DNA of 64,000 bases, taken from Myxococcales bacterium. Lineage in GTDB: Bacteria > Myxococcota_A > Polyangia > Fen-1088. Each line of letters starts with the position of its first letter. Within the stretch, counting starts at the first letter, position 1. This document shows positions 8,867 to 17,637 of this stretch, in pieces. The translations under genes were made by a program, and so were the position numbers. The stretch lies in contig PLNW01000056.1 in the NCBI GenBank assembly GCA_003142855.1, forward strand, positions 1-64,000. The letters are read 5' to 3'. The notes below the pieces were generated by a model, which was not told the DNA's origin, did no database searches, and saw only the letters and a list, made by a program, of their open reading frames with translations.

Positions 8867-9021
8867 CCCCTCTCCCTTTCGGGAGAGGGGCCGGGGGGTG
8901 AGGGCGAACCTTCCCGTGGGCCGGACGCCGAAGTCACCAATGTGCTGTGATTGCACCTGCGGCACGATTCGACGTGAAAATGCATTACCCTCACCCCAGC
9001 CCTCTCCCTTTCGGGAGAGGG
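8867..9021. repeat. 155-bp repeat with inverted palindromic ends (MITE/REP-like)
   Basis: The left end (8867-8904) is a perfect 10-bp hairpin, CCCCTCTCCC-TTTC-GGGAGAGGGG, followed by a G-rich GGTGAGGG tail. The right end (8988-9021) is its inverse: CCCTCACCCC followed by a CCCTCTCCC/GGGAGAGGG hairpin. The roughly 83 bp between show no gene. Ends of this type are known as dispersed non-coding repeats in many Proteobacteria. The rest of the gap (8695-9307) holds nothing I recognise beyond the upstream region of the polyhistidine gene. Confidence 0.7.
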
Positions 9022-9307
9022 TGGTCTACCTCAGCTTTTCCTTTCCGGCGCAGTTCCGCCGCTTAGCGCCTATGGATCGTCAGGACGGGCTTCGCGTTTC
9101 GGGTGGTTCAGGCGTCCTAGCGACGATGTGGTCGAGCAGCGCGTGAGGGAATCGCAGCATGTCGGGCCCATTGCTCGAAGGTAAAGCTATGTAAAGTTGC
9201 CCTTGCGGGGGCCATTGGCCCTCATGGTGGATAGGCAATGGGCCGATGTTCAAAGGTGTCGGGTTGCAGGGTGGGCGAATTCAACGACCGCAAACAAGGA
9301 GACCTTC

Positions 9308-9811
9308 ATGGACATCAGCAGCATCAACAACAACAGCAGCGCGCTCTCGCAGCTCCTCGCGAATCAAGCCAGCACCACCACCGCCACCAGCTCTGGCAGC
9401 GTGCCCACGGATTCGAGCGCCATCTCGTCGTTCGCGAACTTGATGAGCGAGTTGCAGCAGCTTCAGCAGAACGATCCCACGAAGTTCAAGGCGGTCATGG
9501 CCGATATCGCCAGCACCCTGAAGACAGATGCCCAAAACGCGACGGGTTCCCAGGCGTCGGCTCTCAACAACCTGGCGGCCAAGTTCGATCAGGCTGCGCA
9601 GACCGGACAGATGCCCAACCTGCAGCCGCAAGGACAGCAGGGGGCAGGGGGACATCACCATCATCATCACCATGTGCAAAGCTACCAGTCGCAGGCTGCG
9701 GACGGCACGCCCTCGGCTGCCTCCGGCAGCTCTTCACAGCAGGCGCCATTCAGTCTGGCCCAAGTGATTCAGAACGCGCTGCAAACGGCTGGCGTGAGCC
9801 TGAACCCGTAG
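9308..9811 (+). CDS. polyhistidine-containing small protein, unknown function
   Basis: A protein of 167 aa. An AAGGAGACC ribosome binding site precedes the ATG at 9308, which decides the start over upstream in-frame codons. The N-terminus is Ser/Asn/Thr-rich (MDISSINNNSSALSQ). Residues about 50-110 are a predicted helical segment (MSELQQLQQNDPTKFKAVM). Residues 116-124 hold seven consecutive His after Gly-Gly. The C-terminus (FSLAQVIQNALQTAG) could be amphipathic. There is no signal peptide and no Cys. Metal (Ni/Zn/Co) binding is an inference from the His run. I do not recognise a named family. Confidence 0.75.
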   Translation: MDISSINNNSSALSQLLANQASTTTATSSGSVPTDSSAISSFANLMSELQQLQQNDPTKFKAVMADIASTLKTDAQNATGSQASALNNLAAKFDQAAQTGQMPNLQPQGQQGAGGHHHHHHHVQSYQSQAADGTPSAASGSSSQQAPFSLAQVIQNALQTAGVSLNP

Positions 9812-9854
9812 CAAACGCGCGGGCCACCCTGTCGGTCCCACCAACCCTGGGGGT

Positions 9855-9879
9855 TACCACCTGCGGGGGCTAGGTGGTA
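9855..9879 (+). terminator. possible stem-loop terminator after the polyhistidine gene
   Basis: TACCACCT and AGGTGGTA form a perfect 8-bp stem around a 9-nt G-rich loop, 44 nt after the stop codon. There is no following T-run, so this may be a simple hairpin rather than an intrinsic terminator. Confidence 0.3.
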
Positions 9880-10199
9880 GGGCTCACTACTGGATCGGTT
9901 CGGGCTCTGGTTGAAGGGCACTGACTGCGCGTGCGGATCTCGGGCCAACGTCGAGGCCCGCCATCCCTTCTAGGGCCTCTGAGCACTTGCTGGTGTTTCG
10001 GTACCAAAGAAATAGTCAATCCGCCGAACATGTGAACCGTGGGCCACCAAGTCTGGATGGCCGCCGTCGGAGTCGAAGAGACCGGGGCTGCGCCAATCAA
10101 CCTGGGTTGGGGCTGCGGGGCTGCGAGCTGCGACAACCTGAGTGAGGGCTGCGGGCCGCTGAGGGCTGCGATCGTCTTCTGTCAAAGCGGCCCGCGATG
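9880..10199. other. 320 bp with no recognisable gene
   Basis: The stretch lies between convergent genes and contains an irregular run of GGCTGCG(GG) words (about 10088-10170) that looks like a decayed tandem repeat. No coding signal or RNA fold was recognised. Confidence 0.35.
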
Positions 10200-11528
10200 T
10201 CAGTCGCGCGCCGCCGGATCGGCCAGTTCTTCTTCCAGCTCGATCCAGTCGAGTCTGGCACCCATGCGCGCCAGCACGGCGTACAGGCCGATGCGAATGC
10301 GGAAGAGGAACATCAGTTTGCCCGGCAGACGCAGGCGCAACAGGCTCTTCTTCAACTTCGCCACTTGTCCCATGGAAATGGCCTGGTCGGGCTCGACTCG
10401 GTGCCGGCCAGGCTCAAGCAGGGGTGCGTAGAACCCGCGCAAGATGGAGCGGGTCACGTCGAAATCGCGCGCCGGATCGGTCACCCCAAGGGCCAGCAGC
10501 GCAGCCTGAATGTCACGGGCATCGTCGGCGCGAACCGCTCGCGACAATCGGGCGAGGCAGACAACCACGTCGGGCGCAAACTCGCGCACGCAGCCGTGAT
10601 CGAGGATGGTCACGTGGCCATCGGGGGCAAAAAGCAGGTTGCCCGGGTGTGGATCGGCGTTGAAGAGCCCGTGGCGGTAGAGTGTGCCGACGTAGAATTC
10701 GTAAAGGGCACGCGCCGCCCGGACTCTCTCCGCTGCGTAGGCCGCGGTGCCGAGAAAGGCATCGAGTCCTGCGCCGTCGTGCCAGGTGGAGGTCAGCACG
10801 CGTGGCCCACACACGTCGAGGTGGACGGCCGGAATCGTGATCGACGCGTGGCCGGCGAAGATCTCGCCGAAGCGAATCTGCCGGCGGGCCTCTAGTCGAT
10901 AATCACATTCCTCAAGAAAGCGTGCCTCAGCCTCGGCGACGAACCCTTCGACGTTCGCGCCGGCAACGGCGAGGTTAGCGAAAAATGTTCCGACCGCGGC
11001 GGTCTTGAAGTCGGCGCGGATGGCTTCCTCGATGCCCGGATGCCTGACTTTGACGGCGACGCGCGTGCCGTCTTCGCGAAGCGCGCGGTGGACCTGGCCA
11101 ATCGAGGCACTGGCCACAGGCTCACGCTCCAACCGCGCCAGCAGCGTCTGCCCACGCGGGCCAAGATCCTCGACGATGATCCGCTGGATGTGGGTGAAGG
11201 CGGTGGGCTGCGACATCACCTGTAGCACCGCCAGCAGCCGCCGCGCCTCTGGGGAAAGTGAGCCATCCACATAAGAGAGGATCTGGCCGGCTTTCATGGC
11301 CACGCCCTTGAGCTCGCCCAGCGTCTCGACCAGCCTGGCCACCGCCTCGGGCGGCAGCGAACCGATGTTGAATTCCTCCCCGCGCAGCCGCCCAGCCAGT
11401 GCGCCGATACCGATGCGCGCCGCCGCTGATGCCGTTTTCTGCAATCGCCCGAGGGACGACGTGGGCAGCGGGTTGCCGCCCTTCGCGCGGAGATTCCACA
11501 TCAGTTGCTGAACCGGATCCTTGGCCAT
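10200..11528 (-). CDS. ABC1/UbiB (AarF)-family atypical kinase
   Basis: A protein of 442 aa with the UbiB-family signatures: KAGQILSYVD (the KxGQ motif that replaces the Gly-rich loop function), PVASASIGQVHRA (the Ala-rich loop), VAVKVRHPG with the conserved Lys, FNADPHPGNLLF (catalytic loop) and ILDHGCV (in place of DFG). UbiB-type proteins support isoprenoid-quinone and other lipid pathways through ATPase activity. The usual two C-terminal transmembrane helices are weak here (VLARMGARLDWIELEEEL follows a basic segment), so membrane attachment is uncertain. It stands alone, with the start ATG at 11528. Confidence 0.85.
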   Translation of the reverse strand: MAKDPVQQLMWNLRAKGGNPLPTSSLGRLQKTASAAARIGIGALAGRLRGEEFNIGSLPPEAVARLVETLGELKGVAMKAGQILSYVDGSLSPEARRLLAVLQVMSQPTAFTHIQRIIVEDLGPRGQTLLARLEREPVASASIGQVHRALREDGTRVAVKVRHPGIEEAIRADFKTAAVGTFFANLAVAGANVEGFVAEAEARFLEECDYRLEARRQIRFGEIFAGHASITIPAVHLDVCGPRVLTSTWHDGAGLDAFLGTAAYAAERVRAARALYEFYVGTLYRHGLFNADPHPGNLLFAPDGHVTILDHGCVREFAPDVVVCLARLSRAVRADDARDIQAALLALGVTDPARDFDVTRSILRGFYAPLLEPGRHRVEPDQAISMGQVAKLKKSLLRLRLPGKLMFLFRIRIGLYAVLARMGARLDWIELEEELADPAARD

Positions 11529-11628
11529 GCCTACCTTTCCAATGCAGCGGACACTGTTCTGGCCGCCTTGTCAAAAAGTCTGCTTGCCAAAGCGGTGCCA
11601 TCAGAGTCTTGCAGGAAACTCTCCCTGG

Positions 11629-11760
11629 CCGGCGGATGGAAAGTACAAGGGAGTCGTCTTTGGACCGCTGGCTGCGCGCTACGTTCGCCTGGAAGCCGAC
11701 GCCGTGAACGGTACCGGCGGCGCTCAGGCCACCGAGGTGGTCGTGGGCGCCCGGCGATAG
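11629..11760 (+). pseudogene. remnant of an F5/8 type C (discoidin) domain protein
   Basis: An in-frame piece of about 40 residues ends at a stop codon with KYKGVVFGPLAARYVRLEAD and, a few residues later, ATEVVVGAR. The order F-x-P-x-x-ARYVRL-x-A then A-T-E-V-V-V-G is the C-terminal signature of discoidin-like carbohydrate-binding domains. No start or upstream part is present, so this is a gene end left by a deletion. The rest of the gap (11529-11925) has nothing else I recognise. Confidence 0.5.
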
Positions 11761-11925
11761 CGCCATGTCACAAACGCGTCATGGGGATCCGCAGGAGACG
11801 TTTCGGCGTGACGAGGAGTCGGCTTCTGATGCTAGATTGACTTCCGGCTCATGACCAAAAATATCGGCGATGGCTGCAGAGTCTCTCCATGACCCAGGTG
11901 ACATTTCAACCATCGAGGATCAGCC

Positions 11926-12162
11926 ATGAAGTGCCAGGAGCCATTGACGCAGGTTTTTCGCATGGTGTTTGCCAATCCCAGTCTCACCCTGCGCCCCGAC
12001 ATGACCCCCAATGACATCGACGGTTGGGACTCCATGGCGCACGTCAACCTCATCGCCGCCATTGAAGTGCGCTTCCACATCAAGTTCGCCACTAAAGAAC
12101 TGAGGTCGATCAAGACCGTCGGGGATCTGGCGGCCTTGGTCGACAGCAAGATCGTCGCGTAG
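11926..12162 (+). CDS. acyl carrier protein
   Basis: A protein of 78 aa with the ACP helix-2 motif GWDSMAHVNL; the phosphopantetheine attachment Ser is residue 36. The helix I and III regions fit the four-helix bundle. It begins 13 bp upstream of an AlgI-type acyltransferase and an AlgJ-type protein. In such cassettes (as in DltC/DltB/DltD and related polysaccharide systems) a dedicated ACP carries the acyl group that the MBOAT protein passes across the membrane. This job is inferred from context; the acyl donor is unknown. Confidence 0.9.
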   Translation: MKCQEPLTQVFRMVFANPSLTLRPDMTPNDIDGWDSMAHVNLIAAIEVRFHIKFATKELRSIKTVGDLAALVDSKIVA

Positions 12163-12175
12163 TCCCGGACGCTCC

Positions 12176-13615
12176 ATGGTCTTCAGTTCGGTCTTCTTTC
12201 TCTTCGTCTTCTTCCCCATCGCCCTCGCGGTCTATTATGTGATCCCTGGCATTCGCGCCAAGAACATATGGCTGCTTATTGCCAGCCTGTGGTTCTACTC
12301 CTGGGGTGAGTGGCGCTATTTGCCGCTGCTCCTGGCTTCCATCGGCATGAACTACGCCTTTGGCCTCTTCGTGGCCCGGACAGCCCAGGCGAGTCTTTCC
12401 CGCAAGCTTTGGGTGGCGGTGGCCGTCGCCACCAATCTCGCATTTCTGGTCTACTACAAGTACTGGTGCTTTCTCTTGACCAATGCGGCTGTCCTTCTCA
12501 AGGCGGTCGGATACAAGACGACGATTCCCACCATTGCGCTTCCCCTGGGAATCTCATTCTTCACCTTCCACGCCCTTTCCTACATTCTCGACGTGGCCCG
12601 CGGGCACGTGCAGGTACAGAAGAGTCCCCTTCGCCTCGCGCTCTACATCTCACTCTTTCCCCAGTTGGTGGCGGGTCCCATTATCCGCTACGGCCACGTG
12701 GCCCATGAACTGGCCGAGCGCAAGCACAACCTGGACGATTTCGCCTACGGCGTGTACCGCTTCGTGCTCGGCTTGGCCAAGAAGGTCCTCATCGCCAACG
12801 TGGTGGGCGGCGTGGCGGACCAGTGTTTCAAGCTTCCGCAGAACCATTTCACGTCCATGCACGCCACGCCGGGCGTGGTCTGCTACACCCTGCAGATCTA
12901 CTTCGACTTCTCGGGGTATTCCGATATGGCGATCGGTCTGGGCCGGATGTTCGGCTTCCATTTCCGAGAGAACTTCAACCTGCCTTACAGCGCGACCAGC
13001 ATCACGGATTTCTGGAAGAGGTGGCACATCTCCCTGACTTCCTGGTTCCGGGATTACCTCTACGTCCCCTTGACCGGAAACCAGTTCTGGGTGCCGCCCT
13101 GGCGTTCGTATGGGGCGATCTTCATCGTCTTTCTTCTGTGTGGATTCTGGCACGGGGCCAGTTGGACCTTCGTCACCTGGGGCGTCCTGCACGGGACGAT
13201 GCAAATCGCCGAGCGCGCCTTCCTGCTCAAGGGCTTGCAGCGCCTGCCCAAGCCGGTGCAGAACCTCTACGCGATGCTGCTGGTCATGGCGGGGTGGATT
13301 CTCTTTCGCTCCGATTCATTCGCCGGCGCGGCGTCATACTTTCGCGCACTCTCCGGCCTGAAGGATTGGACGGCCTTCCACTGGAGTACCCTGGAAAATG
13401 TCATCAATGGAGAGGGTTGGATTGCTCTGGTCGTGGGCGTGGTGGCGGCAACACGGCTGGGCGGCCTCTTCCTCTCGCGCTTTCTCTTTCGCGATTCTCA
13501 GGGAACCTGGGTGGCATCGCCGGCTGGCGTACTCGCGGTGATTTTCTTGCTGCTCGGGAGCGCCATGAAATTGGCCAGTAGCTCCTTCAATCCCTTCATC
13601 TACTACCGCTTCTAG
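12176..13615 (+). CDS. MBOAT-family O-acyltransferase (AlgI/DltB-like)
   Basis: A protein of 479 aa with about ten hydrophobic segments. The MBOAT signatures are present: PLGISFFTFHALSYILD, FDFSGYSDMAIGLGRMFG, DFWKRWHISLTSWFRDYLY (His284) and CGFWHGASWTFVTWG with the invariant catalytic His326. These proteins move acyl groups from a cytoplasmic donor to an exported polymer or lipid. It lies between an ACP gene and an SGNH-like gene with only 13 and 9 bp spacers, so the three form one operon. Confidence 0.9.
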   Translation: MVFSSVFFLFVFFPIALAVYYVIPGIRAKNIWLLIASLWFYSWGEWRYLPLLLASIGMNYAFGLFVARTAQASLSRKLWVAVAVATNLAFLVYYKYWCFLLTNAAVLLKAVGYKTTIPTIALPLGISFFTFHALSYILDVARGHVQVQKSPLRLALYISLFPQLVAGPIIRYGHVAHELAERKHNLDDFAYGVYRFVLGLAKKVLIANVVGGVADQCFKLPQNHFTSMHATPGVVCYTLQIYFDFSGYSDMAIGLGRMFGFHFRENFNLPYSATSITDFWKRWHISLTSWFRDYLYVPLTGNQFWVPPWRSYGAIFIVFLLCGFWHGASWTFVTWGVLHGTMQIAERAFLLKGLQRLPKPVQNLYAMLLVMAGWILFRSDSFAGAASYFRALSGLKDWTAFHWSTLENVINGEGWIALVVGVVAATRLGGLFLSRFLFRDSQGTWVASPAGVLAVIFLLLGSAMKLASSSFNPFIYYRF

Positions 13616-13624
13616 CCCTCCTGC

Positions 13625-14710
13625 ATGCGCTCCCTCAGCAACAGAATCTTGGTCGGCGCTTTTCTCGGCGTCTTGCTCGCCCCAACTATTGCCAACCTAT
13701 GCCGGTTTGAGCCGGCGACTGGGCTGTTCGAGAAACGACCGCTGGCCAAGCTCCCCGATCGCAAGGAGTACCGATTCCGTGAGCCGGCCCAAGTGGCCGC
13801 CTACGCGCAGGACTGGGAGAAGTACTACACGGACCACTTTGGGCTGCGCAAGCTGCTGCTGGGCAGCTACCGGCTGGCCCTCTTCTATCTGTTTGGGATC
13901 TCGGCCAATCCGGCCGTGGTGGTGGGCGAGTCAGATGGCCAGTCGCGCTGGCTCTACTTCAACGGCGCCGCGGCGGGGGATGGCACGGGATTCGATGCCT
14001 TTCTGGGGAAAAAGCCGTACACACCACAAGAGCTGGCAGGGATCAAAGCAAACCTGGCCCGCTTGTCGACCTTGCTGCAGGACAATCACATTGAATTCTT
14101 GGTGGTCGCCTGTCCTGACAAGCAGACCATCTATCCAGAGTACCTGCCAAAAAACCGACGGCCAGTGCCGGGGCTCCCATCCAAATTCGAGCAGATGTCG
14201 AGTACCGTCCAAGCCGCTCTGGGTTGGCACTACGTCGATCTGCGTGCGACCCTCATCCAAGCCAAGGCCGAGGGGCCGGTCTATTTCCACACCGACTCGC
14301 ATTGGAACGCCAAGGGTATCTTCGTCGCCTTCCTCGCTCTTATGCACGCTCTGCAACACGAAGACGCAACCCGCGTGTCCCTGTCCAGCAGCGATGTCAG
14401 GTGGCAGGACCTGGCCCCGTTCAACGGGGACTTGATTGGAATGCTGGGTATCCCCTGGTACCCCCGCGACTCGGCGTTGGCGCCGATTCTGCCCAAAGCA
14501 CCTTCCGGTGGCAGGCGCGGGAAAGTGCTGGTCTTCCACGATTCCTTCTTCATTCCCATGAAGCCATACTTCGAGCTCGAGTTCCGCGAGGTGAAGATGA
14601 TCAAGGGAGTCTATGGTGCACGCGAGGTTCGCCTCACCCAAGAAATGCTGACCGTCGAAAAGCCAGACGTGGTTGTAATCGAGGCGGTGGAACGTGTCTG
14701 GACGTGGTGA
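13625..14710 (+). CDS. AlgJ/AlgX-type SGNH-like acetylation protein
   Basis: A protein of 361 aa with an N-terminal membrane anchor (residues about 6-24), then an alginate-acetylation-type fold. The motifs are YYTDHFGLRK near residue 75, FHTDSHWNAKG with Asp224/His226 (the usual catalytic Asp-His pair) and VFHDSFFIP with the nucleophile-type Ser near residue 304. Family members take the acyl group from the MBOAT protein and transfer it to an extracytoplasmic polysaccharide. It is the last gene of the ACP-MBOAT-SGNH operon. The polymer modified is not identified. Confidence 0.85.
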   Translation: MRSLSNRILVGAFLGVLLAPTIANLCRFEPATGLFEKRPLAKLPDRKEYRFREPAQVAAYAQDWEKYYTDHFGLRKLLLGSYRLALFYLFGISANPAVVVGESDGQSRWLYFNGAAAGDGTGFDAFLGKKPYTPQELAGIKANLARLSTLLQDNHIEFLVVACPDKQTIYPEYLPKNRRPVPGLPSKFEQMSSTVQAALGWHYVDLRATLIQAKAEGPVYFHTDSHWNAKGIFVAFLALMHALQHEDATRVSLSSSDVRWQDLAPFNGDLIGMLGIPWYPRDSALAPILPKAPSGGRRGKVLVFHDSFFIPMKPYFELEFREVKMIKGVYGAREVRLTQEMLTVEKPDVVVIEAVERVWTW

Positions 14711-14819
14711 AGAGCCTCGCCCGGCGCAGGGGCTGGTGGACGGAATCTCGGGGCGCGGGCGCGGAATTTCGTCTGAGGAAAGCCAGGAACGACTCAGACG
14801 ATGCTAACATGTCGAGATC

Positions 14820-16199
14820 ATGCGTGCCCTGCCTTGCCTAGCCGCCCTCGCGGTCAGCTTGACCGCCGCGCAGGCGTGGACGATGGACGAGGCCATCACC
14901 GACATTCGCGTTCACAATGCGGTTCGCACCGACGAGGAAACCGTTCGCTCCATCGCCGGTGTTTCTATCGGCCAACACATGCAGCCGGATACGCTGGACA
15001 TCGTGCGCGAGCGGTTGCACACCTCCGGCTTGTTTGCCGATGTGAATGTCTACTGGGAGCCGTATCAAGACGGTGTGCGCATCAACATCGTGGTCAAGGA
15101 GAAATTCCCGTGGGCGCCCTTGCCCACCTTCTCCTATTCGCCGGGCAACATTTCGGGAGGGGCGATCGTCGCCCACGGAAACCTCTTTGGCCAAGGCAAG
15201 CGCGGAGTGATCGGCGGGCGCATCTCCAACGTGGATTCCGGCGCCCTGGCGGCCTACGAGGATCCGGCGGTGTGGGGCTCGTGGATTTTTTTCACTGTCA
15301 AGGGGAAGTACCAACTGCAGATCATTCCCGAATACAGCAACGAGTACGGCAACCTGTCAGGCTTGCCGTTGTCGCCGATGCGCAACACCAAGCTGCGCTC
15401 CTACGGCGGCGACATCAACGTGGGTGTGGCCTGGTTTCGCAAGGTGCGCACCTCGGTCGGGTGGATTTTTGACCAGAACGACGTCCTCTGGTCAGCCGGC
15501 AATTCTGACAACAGTTTTGCCAAGGTTCTCGACTTGCCGGCAGGCGCGGCCAGCGGACGGCGGGGCGCCGCCACGGCCAATGTGACCTTCGACTTTCGCG
15601 CCCGCCAGCACGCTGTCATGTACGGCAATGCCCTGGGCTTTTCATTGGAGGTTGGCGGCACACGGTGGGGTGGCGATGCCAAACTGAACTACTGGAAGGC
15701 CAGCACATCCTACGAACATGGGATTCGCTTCTTTCGTCGGCACAACCTCATCGTGCGCGCGGGCGGCACCGCGGGCGACAATCTGCCGCTGTGGACGGAG
15801 AATTCGGCCGGCGGCACCAACCTGCGCGGCTATCTCTATCGGCAATTCCAGGGCGACACGCACCTGCGCACCCAGGTCGAGTACCACTTCCCCCTCTTCT
15901 CGCTGTGGGGACTCGACGTTCGCGGTTTGCTCTTCAACGACGCTGCCGCTATCTGGTTTCGCAAGCTGCCGTCGATCGACCCCGTCACCGACACCTACCA
16001 GCCACGCAACGACGGCCGCCAGTTCTTGCCACCCGCCTATCTCCATCAGGGGTTCGTGCTGCAAGAGGATCTGCACAGCTCGGCGGGCGCGGGCGTGCGT
16101 TTCTATTTGCGGACCGTAGCCATGCCACTCGTAGGTGTGGACGTGGGCAACGCCCTGGGCACCAAGGATGTGCGCATGATTCTGGTTCTCGGCGTCTAG
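14820..16199 (+). CDS. Omp85-like outer membrane protein with one POTRA-type domain
   Basis: A protein of 459 aa. A signal peptide covers residues 1-22. A POTRA-like domain follows (about 23-95; SIGQHMQPDTLDIVRERLHT, then VRINIVVKEK). The rest is a beta-rich barrel domain with GGTNLRGYLYRQFQGD (the Omp85 lid/loop motif region) and a C-terminal beta-strand. BamA/TamA relatives usually have several POTRA domains and are longer; single-POTRA forms of this size exist in myxobacteria as accessory or patatin-associated barrels. The C-terminal residue is Val rather than Phe, but the alternating pattern is kept. It starts 109 bp after the acylation operon. Confidence 0.75.
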   Translation: MRALPCLAALAVSLTAAQAWTMDEAITDIRVHNAVRTDEETVRSIAGVSIGQHMQPDTLDIVRERLHTSGLFADVNVYWEPYQDGVRINIVVKEKFPWAPLPTFSYSPGNISGGAIVAHGNLFGQGKRGVIGGRISNVDSGALAAYEDPAVWGSWIFFTVKGKYQLQIIPEYSNEYGNLSGLPLSPMRNTKLRSYGGDINVGVAWFRKVRTSVGWIFDQNDVLWSAGNSDNSFAKVLDLPAGAASGRRGAATANVTFDFRARQHAVMYGNALGFSLEVGGTRWGGDAKLNYWKASTSYEHGIRFFRRHNLIVRAGGTAGDNLPLWTENSAGGTNLRGYLYRQFQGDTHLRTQVEYHFPLFSLWGLDVRGLLFNDAAAIWFRKLPSIDPVTDTYQPRNDGRQFLPPAYLHQGFVLQEDLHSSAGAGVRFYLRTVAMPLVGVDVGNALGTKDVRMILVLGV

Positions 16200-16251
16200 G
16201 GTCAATGTGGCAGATTACAAATCGCAGCCAGGCGGTTGATTCTCGACGGCG

Positions 16252-17583
16252 ATGACTGAGAAGCTCAAACAGCCGCCCGGACTCTTCCTGCTTTTCGGCG
16301 TCGAGATGTGGGAGCGCTTCTCCTACTACGGGATGCGGGCGTTTCTGGTGTTGTTTCTAGTCAGCACCGCGGGCGGGTTCGGTTGGTCCAAGCAGGAGGC
16401 CTCCAATCTCTACGGCTGGTACATCGGCCTGGTGTACCTGACTCCGCTTTTCGGCGGCTATCTGGCTGACCGGTTCCTCGGCACCCACCGCGCCATCATC
16501 ATCGGCAGCATCGTGATCGCCTCGGGCCACTTTTGCCTGGCGGTGCCCAGTCGGCCCACGTTTTTCCTGGGGCTGGCGCTCATCATTCTGGGAACGGGGT
16601 TCTTCAAGTCCAACATCTCGACCATGGTGGGCCAGCTCTATCAACCGGGCGACCGGCGGCGCGACCCGGCCTTCACCATCTTCTACATGGGGATCAACAC
16701 CGGAGCGGCCGCGGGGCCCATCATTTGCGGCTATCTGGCCGAGAGCAAACGTTTTGGCTGGCATTGGGGCTTTGGCGCGGCTGGGGTGGGCATGGTGGCG
16801 GGCCTTGTCACCTACCTCCTCCTCAAGAAACGCTACTTGCCCGGCATCGGCGAGGTGCCCGCGGGCAAGGTCGCTGCGCGCGCAGGTCACGCCCATCAGC
16901 CGCTTTCGTCCGAGGACTGGCACGGTATTGCTGCCATCGCCATCCTGGCCTTCTTCAACATTTTTTTCTGGGTCGCCTTCGAGCAGGCGGGCTCGTCCAT
17001 GAACTTCTTTGCCAAGGAACGGACCGAGCTGCACTTCCTGGGCATCGACTTTCTCGCTCCCTATTTCCAGTCGGTGAATCCCATTGCCATCGTCGTGCTG
17101 GCGCCGGTGTTTGCCTGGATGTGGGGCCGGCTGGGGGCGCGCGGTCGCGAGCCGAGCACGCCGGTCAAGTTCGCCACTGGCCTGATGCTGATGAGCGCCA
17201 GCTTTGTCATCATGGTGGTGGCCGGGCGTTTGTCGGACGCTGGTGCGCGTGTGAGCCCGCTGTGGTTGATCGCGACCTACGTGTTGCAGACCTGCGGCGA
17301 GCTGTGCCTGTCGCCTGTCGGCCTGTCCATGGTGACCAAGCTGGCGCCAGCGCGCTTCGCCTCGCTCATGATGGGCATCTGGTTCTTCGCCTTCTTCGTT
17401 TCGGATCGCTGCTCGGGCATCTTGGCGGGCCTGGTCGAAAAGTTCGAGCGCGGCGAGGTGTTTCACATGATGGGCGGCCAGGCGGACTTCTTTCTCATGT
17501 TCGTGGTCGTCACATTGATTGCCGGCGTGGCGCTGTTCGCCCTCTCGGGCCCGGTCAAACGGCTGATGCGCGGAAGGGCGTGA
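16252..17583 (+). CDS. POT-family proton-dependent oligopeptide transporter
   Basis: A protein of 443 aa and 12 predicted helices. The PTR2/POT signatures are clear: GVEMWERFSYYGMRAFL (the ExxERFxYY motif that couples protons), GGYLADRFLG, GTGFFKSNISTMVGQLY and MGINTGAAAGP, plus a late QTCGELCLSPVGLSMVTKLAP. Family members import di- and tripeptides across the inner membrane using the proton gradient. The downstream prolyl oligopeptidase on the same strand suggests a peptide-use unit, although 54 bp separate them. Confidence 0.92.
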   Translation: MTEKLKQPPGLFLLFGVEMWERFSYYGMRAFLVLFLVSTAGGFGWSKQEASNLYGWYIGLVYLTPLFGGYLADRFLGTHRAIIIGSIVIASGHFCLAVPSRPTFFLGLALIILGTGFFKSNISTMVGQLYQPGDRRRDPAFTIFYMGINTGAAAGPIICGYLAESKRFGWHWGFGAAGVGMVAGLVTYLLLKKRYLPGIGEVPAGKVAARAGHAHQPLSSEDWHGIAAIAILAFFNIFFWVAFEQAGSSMNFFAKERTELHFLGIDFLAPYFQSVNPIAIVVLAPVFAWMWGRLGARGREPSTPVKFATGLMLMSASFVIMVVAGRLSDAGARVSPLWLIATYVLQTCGELCLSPVGLSMVTKLAPARFASLMMGIWFFAFFVSDRCSGILAGLVEKFERGEVFHMMGGQADFFLMFVVVTLIAGVALFALSGPVKRLMRGRA

Positions 17584-17637
17584 AGTAGTTGCCAGCGGGG
17601 AGCTGTGTGACTTGCCAATAAACGCGACGTCAGTAGC

